In this document: in pieces, positions 8,845-17,427 of the stretch
Numbering within the stretch: position 1 is the first letter of the stretch
Layout of the letters: the number at the start of each line of letters is the position of its first letter
DNA from: Nonomuraea wenchangensis
GTDB lineage: Bacteria > Actinomycetota > Actinomycetes > Streptosporangiales > Streptosporangiaceae
Direction: 5' to 3'
Assembly (NCBI RefSeq): GCF_900111685.1
Contig: NZ_FOHX01000012.1
Span: forward strand, 213,618-277,617
Length of the DNA stretch: 64,000 bases
Notes under the pieces: model-generated
Databases searched by the model: none
What the model was told of the DNA's origin: nothing
The model's input: only the letters and a program-made list of their open reading frames with translations
Made by a program: the position numbers and the translations under genes

Positions 8845-8982
8845 GCCGAGGTAGGTGTGCACCTCTGGCGAGGCAAGCAGCTCGATGAACGTTGTACGGT
8901 CCCCCGCTTCGCGCTCACGGAGCACGAGCCGCTCGGTCCGGATCAGCTCAGGCGGCCAAGCCACCTGTCCTAGATCTGACAT
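8845..8982 (-). pseudogene. N-terminal fragment of a GNAT acetyltransferase
   Basis: Only 46 codons remain: the start is followed by IRTERLVLREREAGD and LLASPEVHTYLG, the typical first strand and helix of RimJ/RimL-type N-acetyltransferases. After LGP the frame enters the 133-bp repeat and stops. The acetyl-CoA-binding part is absent. A TAGCCT box 6 nt before the ATG suggests it once had a leaderless promoter. Confidence 0.7.
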
Positions 8983-9204
8983 GCGCGCAGGCTAACAATC
9001 CTGCAGGACGACGTTGAACGAGGACATGATCCCGTAGCTCACTGGCGGAGCCATGGGCGCGACCGGGGAACATTCCCGGCTGGGTCTCGACGAGGATGGC
9101 GCGGAGGTTCTGGGTGTCGCGCGGGATCCTCGTCGGCGAGAGAGATGAGGTCTGGCGGCTGATCCGCACCCTGCTCGATCGCCTCGCTGAGTCGCGCAGA
9201 CGCG

Positions 9205-9237
9205 GTCGTGAGAGTGTCCGAACCCCACTCTCACGAC
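9205..9237 (-). terminator. hairpin overlapping the stop codon of the MocR gene
   Basis: Perfect 11-bp inverted repeat (9205-9215 and 9227-9237, 11-nt loop) that includes the TGA of the MocR-type gene. No T-tract follows on the minus strand, as is common for actinobacterial terminators. Confidence 0.55.
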
Positions 9238-10631
9238 GAGTTCCTCGATCGGAGCAGGCGGACGCCCTCGGCCAGTTCGGCCGGACTGGCCGCCGCCGCG
9301 AAGCTGAGCCGCAGACAGGCGCCGGCGGGCTCCGCGGGGAAGAAGCGGTGTCCGGCGTCGACGGTGACACCGCGGGCGCGGGCCGCCTCGGCGACCACGG
9401 CGTCGTCGGATCCCGGGGGCAGGCGAACCCACAGGTGCAGGCCGCCGGCCGGGAGCCGGGTGAGGTGCCATTCGGGGAGGTCCCTGGCGAGGCTGCCGGC
9501 CAGCAGGGCACATCGTTCGTACAGGGAGGTCGAGAGGGCCTGCAGGTGACGGTTCCACGCAGGGGCGCTCAGCAGTTCGACGGCGGCTTCCTGGAGGGGG
9601 CGGGCGATGAAGAAGTCGTCCACGTAGCGCATGCCCTGCAGCCTGCGCATCACCGGCCCGCGGGCGGCGACGGCGCCGATGCGCAGGCTGGGCGAGGCGG
9701 GTTTGGTGAGCGAGGTGAGGTGGATCACCGTGCCGTGGCGGTCTTCGGCGATCAGCGGTGGGGGCACGGGGCGGCCGTGACCGAGGTGACGGGCGAAATC
9801 GTCCTCGATGAGGAAGGCGCCCGCCGCGTGAGCGACGTCGTTGATCTGGGCGCGTCGTTCGGGCGCCAGAACCGTCCCGGTGGGGTTGTGGAAGGTGGGC
9901 TGGCAGTACAGCAGCCGGGCGCCGGTCATGGCGAAGGCGTCGGCGAGCAGGTCGAGGCGGACGCCTTGGTCGTCCATGGGGACCGGGACCGGCCGCAGCC
10001 CGGCGGCCCGGGCCGCGGTCAGGGCGCCTGGGTAGGTGGGTGACTCCATCAGGACGGGGCTGCCGGGCGCGACGATCGCCCGGAACAGCATGGACAGCGC
10101 GCTCTGGCCACCACCGGTGATCAGCACGTCCTGCGGGGTGAGGCCGGTGCCGATCTGCCGGGCGAAGATCGTCCTCAGGGATTCCAGACCGGCGCTCGGC
10201 GCGCGATGCCAGGCATCGGGCCGCCGGGCCGCCCGGGCCAGGGCGGCGCTCAGGGCTCGTACGGGCTGGAGGGATTCGTGCAGGTAGCCGCCCGACATGG
10301 CGATCCCTTGAGCCGGGAGGTACTGCGCGGCTTCGAGGGCGTTGGCCGTGTCGTAGTCCCGTCCGGCCAGCGCGACCGCCTGCCAGGAGGTGTCGGCGGC
10401 CTCGTCGCCGGGCCCGCGGCGGCGCGGCGCGACGAAGGTGCCGGAGCCGGGTCTGGTCACCACCAGCCCTTCGGTGGCCAGCGTCGCGATGGCGCGCGAG
10501 ACCGTCCCGGGACCGACACGGTGTCTCTCGGTCAGCTCGCGGCTGCTGGGCAGCCGATCGCCGGGAGCCAGCTCAGCCACCAGCATTCGCAGGCTCGCCG
10601 CCAATTCGCCAGAAGTGCTACCCTCGTTCAT
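9231..10631 (-). CDS. MocR-type (GntR HTH + aminotransferase) regulator
   Basis: A 466-aa PLP-dependent regulator. The winged helix (about residues 8-70: GDRLPSSRELTERHRVGPGTVSRAIATL) is joined to a class I aminotransferase fold with the PLP lysine at Lys310 in SLTKPASP and the substrate Arg region SLRIG. MocR proteins use PLP or its adducts as an effector and usually control the gene next door, here the divergent class V aminotransferase. I placed the start at ATG 10631; a longer frame to 10727 would run deep into the neighbour. The ATG overlaps the neighbour's ATG on the other strand. Confidence 0.88.
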   Translation of the reverse strand: MNEGSTSGELAASLRMLVAELAPGDRLPSSRELTERHRVGPGTVSRAIATLATEGLVVTRPGSGTFVAPRRRGPGDEAADTSWQAVALAGRDYDTANALEAAQYLPAQGIAMSGGYLHESLQPVRALSAALARAARRPDAWHRAPSAGLESLRTIFARQIGTGLTPQDVLITGGGQSALSMLFRAIVAPGSPVLMESPTYPGALTAARAAGLRPVPVPMDDQGVRLDLLADAFAMTGARLLYCQPTFHNPTGTVLAPERRAQINDVAHAAGAFLIEDDFARHLGHGRPVPPPLIAEDRHGTVIHLTSLTKPASPSLRIGAVAARGPVMRRLQGMRYVDDFFIARPLQEAAVELLSAPAWNRHLQALSTSLYERCALLAGSLARDLPEWHLTRLPAGGLHLWVRLPPGSDDAVVAEAARARGVTVDAGHRFFPAEPAGACLRLSFAAAASPAELAEGVRLLRSRNSS

Positions 10632-10653
10632 GAGAGGCAACGGTAGCACTTCT
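10611..10653. promoter_or_regulatory. 12-bp inverted repeat (AGAAGTGCTACC) spanning overlapping divergent starts
   Basis: Arms 10611-10622 and 10642-10653 are perfect, spacer 19 bp. Each arm contains or touches a TANNNT -10 box for one strand (TACCCT for the plus gene, TACCGT for the minus gene), 5-8 nt before each ATG. It is therefore a candidate MocR operator that covers two leaderless promoters at once. Confidence 0.65.
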
Positions 10654-11850
10654 GTCCTGAGTCGAGAATCACTACTGGCCCTGCGGGCCGACACGCCGGG
10701 CGTCGCGAACGTCGTGCACTTCAACAACGCCGGCTGCGGCCTCGCGCCGGCACCCGTGCTGACCGCGATGCTCGACCACCTGCGGCTGGAAGCGCAGATC
10801 GGTGGTTACGAGGCGGCGGCCGCCCGGGCCGACCAGGTGCGGGGCTTCTACGACGAACTGGCCGCCCTGATCAACTGCGGCCCCGGCAACATCGCCTTCG
10901 CCAGCAGCGCCACCCACGCCTACACCACGGCGCTGTCGGCGATCCCCTTCCAGCGGGGCGACGTGGTTCTGACCACCCGCAACGACTTCATCTCCAACCA
11001 GATCGCCTTCCTGTCACTGCGCAAGCGATTCGGCGTGCGCGTGGTCCACGCGCCCGACACCCCGGAGGGCGGAGTGGACGTGGACGCCATGGCCGCGCTC
11101 ATGCGCGAGCACCGGCCCCGACTGGTCGCCGCCACCCACATCCCCACCAACTCAGGGCTCGTCCAGCCGGTCGCCGAGATCGGCCGGCACTGCCGCGAGC
11201 TCGACCTGCTCTACCTTGTCGACGCCTGCCAGTCGCTCGGCCAGTACCCGATCGACGTCGACGAGATCGGCTGCGACCTGCTCACCTCCACCTGCCGCAA
11301 GTTCCTGCGCGGCCCACGCGGCACGGGCTTCCTCTACGTCGCCGACCGCGTCCTGCGCGCCGGATACGAGCCGCTGTTCATCGACATGTACGGCGCACGC
11401 TGGGTGGCGCAGGACCGCTACCAGCCGGTGGAGACGGCCGCGCGCTTCGAGGACTGGGAGTTCCCCTACGCCGCGCTGCTCGGATGCGCCGAGGCCGCGC
11501 GCTACGCCCGGAGCGTCGGCCTCGACGCCATCGCCGACCGCGCCCCCGCGCTGGCCGCACGGCTGCGCCGGTCGCTGGCCGAGGTGCCCGGGGTGCGCGT
11601 GCTCGACCGAGGCACCGAGCTGGGCGCTCTGGTGACGTTCGCCATCGACGGCTGGGAGGCCCAGCCGTTCAAGGCCGCCATGGACGCCCGGAAGATCAAC
11701 TCGGCGCTCAGCTTCCGCGAGTTCGCCCAGTACGACTTTGGCGACAAGGATGTGGACTGGTGCCTGCGCCTGTCGCCGCACTACTACAACACCGAGGACG
11801 AGGTCGACGAGGTCGCCGCCGCCGTGGCGGAGCTCTCGAAGGCGCGGTGA
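10630..11850 (+). CDS. PLP-dependent aminotransferase class V
   Basis: A 406-aa cysteine-desulfurase/selenocysteine-lyase-fold enzyme. The N-terminus has VVHFNNAGCGLAP, the PLP-phosphate region is FASSATHAY, the PLP-binding Asp is in LVDACQSLGQ, and the Schiff-base lysine is Lys224 in STCRKFLRGPRGTGFLY. The substrate is unknown; close relatives are annotated as aminotransferases or isopenicillin-N-epimerase-like. The ATG at 10630 shares two bases with the divergent MocR ATG, so the mRNA must be leaderless, in keeping with TACCCT at 10619-10624. MocR control is very likely. Confidence 0.88.
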   Translation: MRGNGSTSVLSRESLLALRADTPGVANVVHFNNAGCGLAPAPVLTAMLDHLRLEAQIGGYEAAAARADQVRGFYDELAALINCGPGNIAFASSATHAYTTALSAIPFQRGDVVLTTRNDFISNQIAFLSLRKRFGVRVVHAPDTPEGGVDVDAMAALMREHRPRLVAATHIPTNSGLVQPVAEIGRHCRELDLLYLVDACQSLGQYPIDVDEIGCDLLTSTCRKFLRGPRGTGFLYVADRVLRAGYEPLFIDMYGARWVAQDRYQPVETAARFEDWEFPYAALLGCAEAARYARSVGLDAIADRAPALAARLRRSLAEVPGVRVLDRGTELGALVTFAIDGWEAQPFKAAMDARKINSALSFREFAQYDFGDKDVDWCLRLSPHYYNTEDEVDEVAAAVAELSKAR

Positions 11851-11907
11851 CCACTGGCCGAGCAGCGCCATGCGCGTCGCGGCGTCCTGCAAGCCGACCC
11901 GCCCGGC

Positions 11908-12672
11908 CTACTTGCCGTGCGGGTCGGCGGCGTTGAGCGTGCTGACCACCTGGTCGTAGTCGCCGCGGGCCTCGCCGTAGCGCAGGAACTTCACCCGTTC
12001 GACCAGGATCTCCTTCGCGTCCGGCTGAGCCTCGATCAGCCCGACCGCCTCCGCCACGTACGCGTCGAGCGGCATGGCGTGTTCGTTGTCCTCGTGCCCC
12101 GGCAGCAGCGCGGTGCGGACGGACGGCGGCACGAGCTCCACGACCTTCACCGACGTGCCCGCGAACTGCAGCCGGATCGACTCGCTGAGCATGTGGATCG
12201 CCGCCTTCGAGGCGTTGTAGCTCGGCGTGGCCTTGAGCGGCGCGAACGCCAGGCCCGAGGAGACCGTCATGATCGTGGCGTCCGGCCGCTCGCGCAGGTG
12301 CTCGACGAACGCGGCGATGAGCCTGATCGGGCCGAGCACGTTCGTGATGACCGTCTCCTCGGCGGAGTCGAGGAACGACGCGGGATCACGCCAGTCCTCG
12401 ACGCGCATCACGCCGGCCATCGTCACCAGGACGTTGAGGTCCGGATGCGCGGCGAGCACCCGCTTGGCGGCGTCCGCGATGCTCCCCGGGTCAGTGGTGT
12501 CGATCTGGACGGTGTGGATGCCGGGATGCTCGGCCGCGATCCGTTCGAGCAGTTCGGCGCGCCGGCCGCCGACGATGACGGTGTTCCCCCTGGCCCGCAG
12601 CTCAAGGGCGAGCGCGAGACCGATGCCGCTGGTGGAGCCGGGGATGAAGATGGTGTTTCCGGAGATGTGCAT
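11908..12672 (-). CDS. short-chain dehydrogenase/reductase (DltE-like SDR)
   Basis: A 254-aa NAD(P)-dependent oxidoreductase with the Rossmann motif GSTSGIG near residue 11, NVLVTMAG, and catalytic Ser (MTVSSG), Tyr152 and Lys156 in YNASK. The C-terminal half resembles DltE/YciK-type SDRs. I chose ATG 12672; a longer in-frame start at 12789 would overlap the divergent gene. It is divergent from an XRE regulator, an arrangement often seen for MmyB-like regulators with an SDR target. Confidence 0.87.
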   Translation of the reverse strand: MHISGNTIFIPGSTSGIGLALALELRARGNTVIVGGRRAELLERIAAEHPGIHTVQIDTTDPGSIADAAKRVLAAHPDLNVLVTMAGVMRVEDWRDPASFLDSAEETVITNVLGPIRLIAAFVEHLRERPDATIMTVSSGLAFAPLKATPSYNASKAAIHMLSESIRLQFAGTSVKVVELVPPSVRTALLPGHEDNEHAMPLDAYVAEAVGLIEAQPDAKEILVERVKFLRYGEARGDYDQVVSTLNAADPHGK

Positions 12673-12773
12673 GTACCGATCGTTGCCGAACCGTCGAGGC
12701 GCATGCAGAGATGGCTCATCGGGGGATCGGCGATCCCTGCCTCGCCCGACGACCGCGCACCATAATCGGTCAT

Positions 12774-13622
12774 ATGGACCGTGCAGCACTGGCCGACTTC
12801 CTGCGCCGCCGCCGCGAGGCGCTCCAGCCCGGGGACGTCGGCCTTCCCGAGGGCGCGCGCCGGCGAGCCCCCGGGCTGCGGCGCGAGGAGGTCGCCTCCC
12901 TCGCCGTCATGTCGACCGACTACTACACGAGGCTTGAGCAGCGGCGCGGCCCCCAGCCCAGCGAGCAGATGCTCGCCTCCCTCGCCCGCGCGCTGCGGCT
13001 GACCACCGACGAGCGCGACTACCTCTACCGGGTCGCCGGGCACAACGCGCCCGTGTCGCTGTCCGGCTCGACGCACGTCGCGCCCGCGCTGCTGCGGGTG
13101 CTCGACCGGCTCGACGACACCCCGGCGCTCGTCCTGTCCGACCTGGCCGAGACCCTGGTCCAGAACAGACTGGCCGCCGCCCTGTTCGGCGACGCCTCCA
13201 AGCACACCGGCCTCGCGCGCAGCGCGATCTACCGCTGGTTCACCGACCCCTCGGAGCGCACGCTCTACCCCGAGGCCGACCGCGACCGGCAGAGCCGGGC
13301 CCAGGTCGCGAACCTGCGCGTCGCGTACGGCCTGCGCGGAGCCCGGTCGCGCGCCGGTGAGCTCGTACGCGTCCTCGGCAAGGCGAGCGAGGAGTTCGCC
13401 GAGCTCTGGGCACGGCACGAGGTCGTCCGGCGGTTCGAGGACCACAAGACGCTCGTCCATCCCGAGGTCGGGGCGATCGAGCTGGACTGCCAGGCGCTGT
13501 TCACCGAGGACCAGTCCCAGACGCTGCTCGTGCTCACCGCCACGCCGCGCACCGAGGACTTCGAGAAGCTGCGACTGCTCGCCGTACTCGGCCACGGCCC
13601 CTTCGCGCAAGCGGAGCGCTGA
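12774..13622 (+). CDS. XRE family regulator with MmyB-like ligand-binding domain
   Basis: 282 aa. The helix-turn-helix (about residues 8-70) contains the signature RRAPGLRREEVASLA and YYTRLEQRRGPQPSE. The C-terminal PAS-like MmyB domain starts near APALLRVLDRLDDTPALVL and includes AIYRWFTDPSER. The ATG at 12774 has CATAAT 7 nt upstream, suggesting a leaderless mRNA. It probably controls the divergent SDR gene and itself; the shared intergenic region is about 100 bp. Confidence 0.88.
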   Translation: MDRAALADFLRRRREALQPGDVGLPEGARRRAPGLRREEVASLAVMSTDYYTRLEQRRGPQPSEQMLASLARALRLTTDERDYLYRVAGHNAPVSLSGSTHVAPALLRVLDRLDDTPALVLSDLAETLVQNRLAAALFGDASKHTGLARSAIYRWFTDPSERTLYPEADRDRQSRAQVANLRVAYGLRGARSRAGELVRVLGKASEEFAELWARHEVVRRFEDHKTLVHPEVGAIELDCQALFTEDQSQTLLVLTATPRTEDFEKLRLLAVLGHGPFAQAER

Positions 13623-13729
13623 GCCCCATACCCGTCACCGGGTCGGGCGGGTGCCGCTCGCTCCGGCTCGGCTTGATCTGATCGAGGATCGGCCGGTTCG
13701 GACCCGTGAGCTTCGGAAGGGGCCAGAAT

Positions 13730-14152
13730 ATGCCGATGACGATCTCCACTGACGACTCCGGTCGGGTCCGGATCGTGACGGCCGTTCTTCGCGACGGCGA
13801 TCGGGTGTTGCTGTGTCACCGCAGCGCCGGACGCCGTTGGTATCCCGACGTGTGGGACCTGCCGGGCGGTCATGTCGAGGAGGGGGAGGATCCGAAGGAG
13901 AGCCTTGTACGCGAGCTTCGGGAGGAGTTGGGAATCACGGCATCGCAGCCGTCCGGCCCGCCGATGCACGAGATCGGGACCGCGACGTTCGACATGCAGA
14001 TCTGGTTGGTCGACAGGTGGACGGGAACACCCGTCAACGCCGAGCCGGAGGAGCATGACGCTGTGGCGTGGTTCGAGACGTCCGACCTTGCCGGCCTGCG
14101 TCTCGCCCATGAGTCGTACCTCTCGATGCTCACCGCCGTGCTTGTCACGTGA
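13730..14152 (+). CDS. NUDIX hydrolase
   Basis: 140 aa. The Nudix box GGHVEEGEDPKESLVRELRE continues into ELGI and matches G-x5-E-x7-REUxEExGU with all metal-binding Glu present. The substrate (nucleoside diphosphate derivative) cannot be told. The start is ATG 13730 with GAAGGGG about 8 nt upstream, preferred over a GTG at 13706. An APH-type kinase gene follows 84 nt downstream on the same strand. Confidence 0.88.
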   Translation: MPMTISTDDSGRVRIVTAVLRDGDRVLLCHRSAGRRWYPDVWDLPGGHVEEGEDPKESLVRELREELGITASQPSGPPMHEIGTATFDMQIWLVDRWTGTPVNAEPEEHDAVAWFETSDLAGLRLAHESYLSMLTAVLVT

Positions 14153-14236
14153 CGTCGCTCCGGAAGCCGGAGGAATCACAGCGAGATGCCCCGGAGAGCG
14201 AGAGCCGCTCCGCTTGCCCCAGTACTGTGGCTTCGC

Positions 14237-15139
14237 ATGACCGGCACCGAGATCGAGATCACCGCAGGCCTGGTCCGCGACCTGCTGCAGGAGCAACATC
14301 CCGACCTTGCCGGACTGGCCATCCACGAGGTGGCGGGCGGCTGGGGCAACCAGATGTGGCGCCTCGGGGACGAGTTGGCCGTACGCATGCAACGCATGGA
14401 CCCCACCCCGGAGCTCCAGCTCAAGGAACGGCGGTGGCTACCCGTACTGGCCCCGCGCCTGCCGCTCCCGGTGCCGACCCCCGTGCGATTCGGCGAACCG
14501 TCCGAGCGCTTCCCCAAGCACTGGACCGTGATGACGTGGGTTCCCGGCGAGCCGCTGGACCACGGCTCGATCAGCCGCGGCGCCCACGCGGCCGACACGC
14601 TGGCGGGCTTCCTCCGGGCGCTCCATGTGGAGGCGCCCGCCGAGGCCCCGGCCAGTTCGGACTTCGGCGCTCACCCCAAGAGGTGCACGGGTGGCTTCGA
14701 GCAGTTCTTGCAGGCCATCGACCCCGACGCCGTCGGCGATGTGCGCGCCGTCCGGGCCGTCTGGGCCGACGCCGTCGCGGCCCCCGAGTGGGAAGGCCCG
14801 CCGGTGTGGGTGCACGGTGACCTCCATCCCGCGAACGTCGTCGTCTCGGACGGGACGCTCTCGGGCGTGATCGATTTCGGTGACTTGTTCGCCGGCGATC
14901 CCGCGTGGGACCTCGCCGCCGCGTGGGTGCTGCTCCCTGCGGGCGAGGCCGCACGCTTCTTCGACGCGTACGCGCACGCGGACGAGGCGACGATCCGGCG
15001 CGCCCGCGGCCTGGCCGCCATGAAGAGCCTCTTCCTGATGCTCATGGGGCAGAACGGAGATCGGGGCCTTCCTGGCGGTAAGCCTCACTGGGAACCTGCA
15101 GGCCGGGCAGCACTCGATCGCGTTCTGAAGGGCATTTGA
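14237..15139 (+). CDS. aminoglycoside phosphotransferase (APH) family kinase
   Basis: 300 aa, protein-kinase-like fold. The catalytic loop is HGDLHPANVVV with Asp195; the metal-binding motif is IDFGDLFAGDPAWDLA. Such proteins phosphorylate small molecules (antibiotics, sugars, macrolides); the N-terminal motif AGGWGNQMWRLGDELAVRM is common in uncharacterised members. Resistance cannot be inferred from sequence. TACTGT lies 8 nt before the ATG, so leaderless expression is plausible. Confidence 0.85.
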   Translation: MTGTEIEITAGLVRDLLQEQHPDLAGLAIHEVAGGWGNQMWRLGDELAVRMQRMDPTPELQLKERRWLPVLAPRLPLPVPTPVRFGEPSERFPKHWTVMTWVPGEPLDHGSISRGAHAADTLAGFLRALHVEAPAEAPASSDFGAHPKRCTGGFEQFLQAIDPDAVGDVRAVRAVWADAVAAPEWEGPPVWVHGDLHPANVVVSDGTLSGVIDFGDLFAGDPAWDLAAAWVLLPAGEAARFFDAYAHADEATIRRARGLAAMKSLFLMLMGQNGDRGLPGGKPHWEPAGRAALDRVLKGI

Positions 15140-15340
15140 CGCACACTTCCTGAACTTGCTCTCGATCTTGGCTGCGGCAGCCCCTCTCCTCGGCGCCGGC
15201 CAGGCTGGTGCCTGGAGTCCTTCAACCTCGCCGAGCCAGCCTTATAAGGGCGCTCGGATGGATCCTGAGGTCTCGCCGCCATCAAGTGGCGGTTCATCAC
15301 GCGGCTTCTCATCGGCGGGGTCTCGCTCCTGGCAGGCGGG

Positions 15341-16216
15341 TCACAGCCGGATCAGGTCGGCGACCTCCTCGGGGAGGCCAGGTGAAGTCATGACATGGCC
15401 CATCCCCGGCACGATATGCAGTACCGCGCCAGGAATCGCGGCAGCCAGGGCCTCACCGTGACCGAGCGGAAAGACCGGATCCTGGTCACCGTGCACGATC
15501 GAGGTCGGCGCGGTGATCGACGACAGCGGGGCGAGCAGGTCAGGGGCCTCCATCCACGCGGCCCGGTCATGGTTGGCCGCGGCCGCCGGGTCGGTTGCCC
15601 GCGACAGCGCCAGCTCCAGCATCGCCCGGGCGGCCGGCTCGTCGAACGGCCGAACCGTCCCGTTGAAGACCCGGAACAAGGCCACGTCGGATTCCACACC
15701 CGGCGGCAGCCCGGCGGCCAGATGCGCGAGAAACTCTGGCGACGGCGGCGGCAGATCATCCGGGTCGGCCGGCTCCCCGGCCCTCGCCCGTGCCCACACC
15801 GGCCTCAGATCATGACCCATCGGCGAGCTGGACATCACCGTCAACGACCGGACCCGATCCCGCGCGTGCACACCCAGCCACTGCGCGATCACGCCACCCA
15901 TGGAACACCCAGCTACATGAGCGGAACCCAGTCCATGACCGTCGAGCACGGCCAGGCAGTCGCGAGCCATGTCTCCGATCGTGTACGGATGCGTATCAAA
16001 GTCGACAACGCTGGACTGGCCGGTGTCCCGATGATCGAACCGGATCACCTGAACCCCACGCTCGACAAGCCGGCCGACCAGCGCATCAGGGCAACTGACA
16101 CCCTGAGCAGCCGATCCCATGATCATCAAAACGGCGGGAAGCCCAGGATCCCCGACTCGCTCAGTCCAAATCCGCAGCGGCCCGGAGGCCACAAATCGCT
16201 CGTGCCTATTCAACAT
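15341..16216 (-). CDS. alpha/beta hydrolase
   Basis: A 291-aa serine hydrolase fold. The nucleophile elbow is GCSMGG with Ser105, the oxyanion region is MIMGSAAQG, the acid is in HGDQDPVFP, and the catalytic His lies in GMGHVM near the C-terminus. It resembles aclacinomycin methylesterase RdmC-type hydrolases, but the substrate is unknown. ATG 16216 is preferred over the longer frame because TACCGT occurs 6 nt upstream (leaderless). Confidence 0.86.
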   Translation of the reverse strand: MLNRHERFVASGPLRIWTERVGDPGLPAVLMIMGSAAQGVSCPDALVGRLVERGVQVIRFDHRDTGQSSVVDFDTHPYTIGDMARDCLAVLDGHGLGSAHVAGCSMGGVIAQWLGVHARDRVRSLTVMSSSPMGHDLRPVWARARAGEPADPDDLPPPSPEFLAHLAAGLPPGVESDVALFRVFNGTVRPFDEPAARAMLELALSRATDPAAAANHDRAAWMEAPDLLAPLSSITAPTSIVHGDQDPVFPLGHGEALAAAIPGAVLHIVPGMGHVMTSPGLPEEVADLIRL

Positions 16217-16428
16217 GGAGGCACGGTAGCGGCTGTCTACTGCCGAACGCCGACATTTACCGGTGCGGCCGAGGTGTCGCAACCGATAGAACCGGCCGTA
16301 TCTCAGTAGCTGCCTCCGTGCCCGGGCCGCCCGACGTCTGCTGCGGCCTGCCTCCGCTCCAGTGGCGCGGTCGTGCCGATGCCTCGACTCTTCTGGCAGT
16401 GCCTCGACTTGGCCGGCTGACGACAGCG

Positions 16429-16509
16429 GGCACGCCAACTCTCACGAGACCGCGCCAAGTCCCACGAGATCGGGCACCAGCTGTCCTGTCCCTTTTGAGT
16501 TGGCGTGCC
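16429..16509. repeat. 81-bp unit with 13-bp terminal inverted repeats
   Basis: Arms GGCACGCCAACTC (16429-16441) and GAGTTGGCGTGCC (16497-16509) are perfect complements around 55 bp. The layout is like a miniature inverted-repeat element or IS end pair; no target duplication was confirmed. Confidence 0.5.
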
Positions 16510-16520
16510 GGACGGAATGT

Positions 16521-16547
16521 CCAAACGACCTGGCGTGTGATCATGGA
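16521..16547. repeat. 27-bp direct repeat flanking methyltransferase gene, left copy
   Basis: CCAAACGACCTGG followed by CGTGTGATCATGGA; matches 17354-17380 at all but four positions, same orientation. Confidence 0.5.
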
Positions 16548-16557
16548 ATGGTGTCGT

Positions 16558-17328
16558 TCATGCTCGTGAGCCGGCCAGGAGGAGGAACAGGGGGACGCGC
16601 CGGCGACGCGCATATTCGGCCATGTCGCCGTCGAAGCGATCGTGACGAGGAGCGCACTCGCGCAGTGCGGTGATGGCGAACTGCGCTCGTGTCAGGGCGG
16701 CGACGTAGTCCTCAACGGTCCGGTGATACCAGGTGACGGTGTTGCCCATCCAGTTGCGCTGGCGTGCGCCGGTGTCGAAGTAGTCGTCGACGACCCAGTT
16801 GGTGCGCGCCTCGTTCGTGCTCTGGCGCGCTTCATGGGAGGTGATGACGGGGTGAACGACCGTGATCAGCAGCCGCCCGCTCGGCGACAGAGAGCGCCGG
16901 CAGGCCGACAGAACAGAGTCGAGATCGTCAACGTAGTGCAGCGCCAAGCGGGAGATGATCAGATCGAAGGTGTGCGGTGGGGCGGAGAACTGCTCGATGT
17001 CCATCCTGTCCACGCGGCCCGAGGTTCCTGCGAGGGTGGCGTTGGCCGCTCGCGTCATCTCGGTCGAGCCGTCGATGCCGAGGTAACTGCGGCAGCCGGC
17101 GGCGAGTAAGGTGCGGCCGATGGCGGCGTCCCCGCAACCGAGGTCCAGCACGCGGAGGCCGGCGACCGGCCCCAGTTCGTCAAGGAATGCCGGTTCTTCC
17201 ATGACGTGGTTGGGGCTGTGCACCCCGCTGTGGCGGTGCTGCAGGTAGCGGTCCAACACCTGTGGCGCGTCGTAGAAGGCGCCTCCTCGAATGGGCCCAG
17301 GCTCCTCAGCCGTATGCGATGTGATCAC
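16558..17328 (-). CDS. class I SAM-dependent methyltransferase
   Basis: 256 aa. Motif I is VLDLGCGDAAIG, motif II GIDGSTEM, and the post-motif region FDLIISRLALHYVDD; the C-terminal part has TVTWYHRTVEDYVAAL, typical of small-molecule methyltransferases. The acceptor is unknown. The GTG start at 17328 lacks a good ribosome site, so the start is uncertain. The gene is bracketed by two 27-bp near-identical repeats, which hints at acquisition as a unit. Confidence 0.84.
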   Translation of the reverse strand: MITSHTAEEPGPIRGGAFYDAPQVLDRYLQHRHSGVHSPNHVMEEPAFLDELGPVAGLRVLDLGCGDAAIGRTLLAAGCRSYLGIDGSTEMTRAANATLAGTSGRVDRMDIEQFSAPPHTFDLIISRLALHYVDDLDSVLSACRRSLSPSGRLLITVVHPVITSHEARQSTNEARTNWVVDDYFDTGARQRNWMGNTVTWYHRTVEDYVAALTRAQFAITALRECAPRHDRFDGDMAEYARRRRVPLFLLLAGSRA

Positions 17329-17353
17329 ATTGCGGAAGGATATGCCGGATCAA

Positions 17354-17380
17354 CCAAACCACCTGGTGCGTGATCATAGA
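17354..17380. repeat. 27-bp direct repeat flanking methyltransferase gene, right copy
   Basis: CCAAACCACCTGG followed by TGCGTGATCATAGA, 26 bp upstream of the methyltransferase start; partner of 16521-16547. Confidence 0.5.
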
Positions 17381-17427
17381 GCGCGCGCCGACTAGGCCAG
17401 ACCGTCACCATCTTCCTTACGCGGCGC

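Larger units (their letters stand above)
16217..16557. other. intergenic region with short inverted and direct repeats
   Basis: No gene recognised. It holds an 81-bp unit bounded by 13-bp inverted repeats (16429-16509) and one copy of a 27-bp repeat (16521-16547) that recurs at 17354-17380, on the other side of the methyltransferase gene. Confidence 0.5.
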
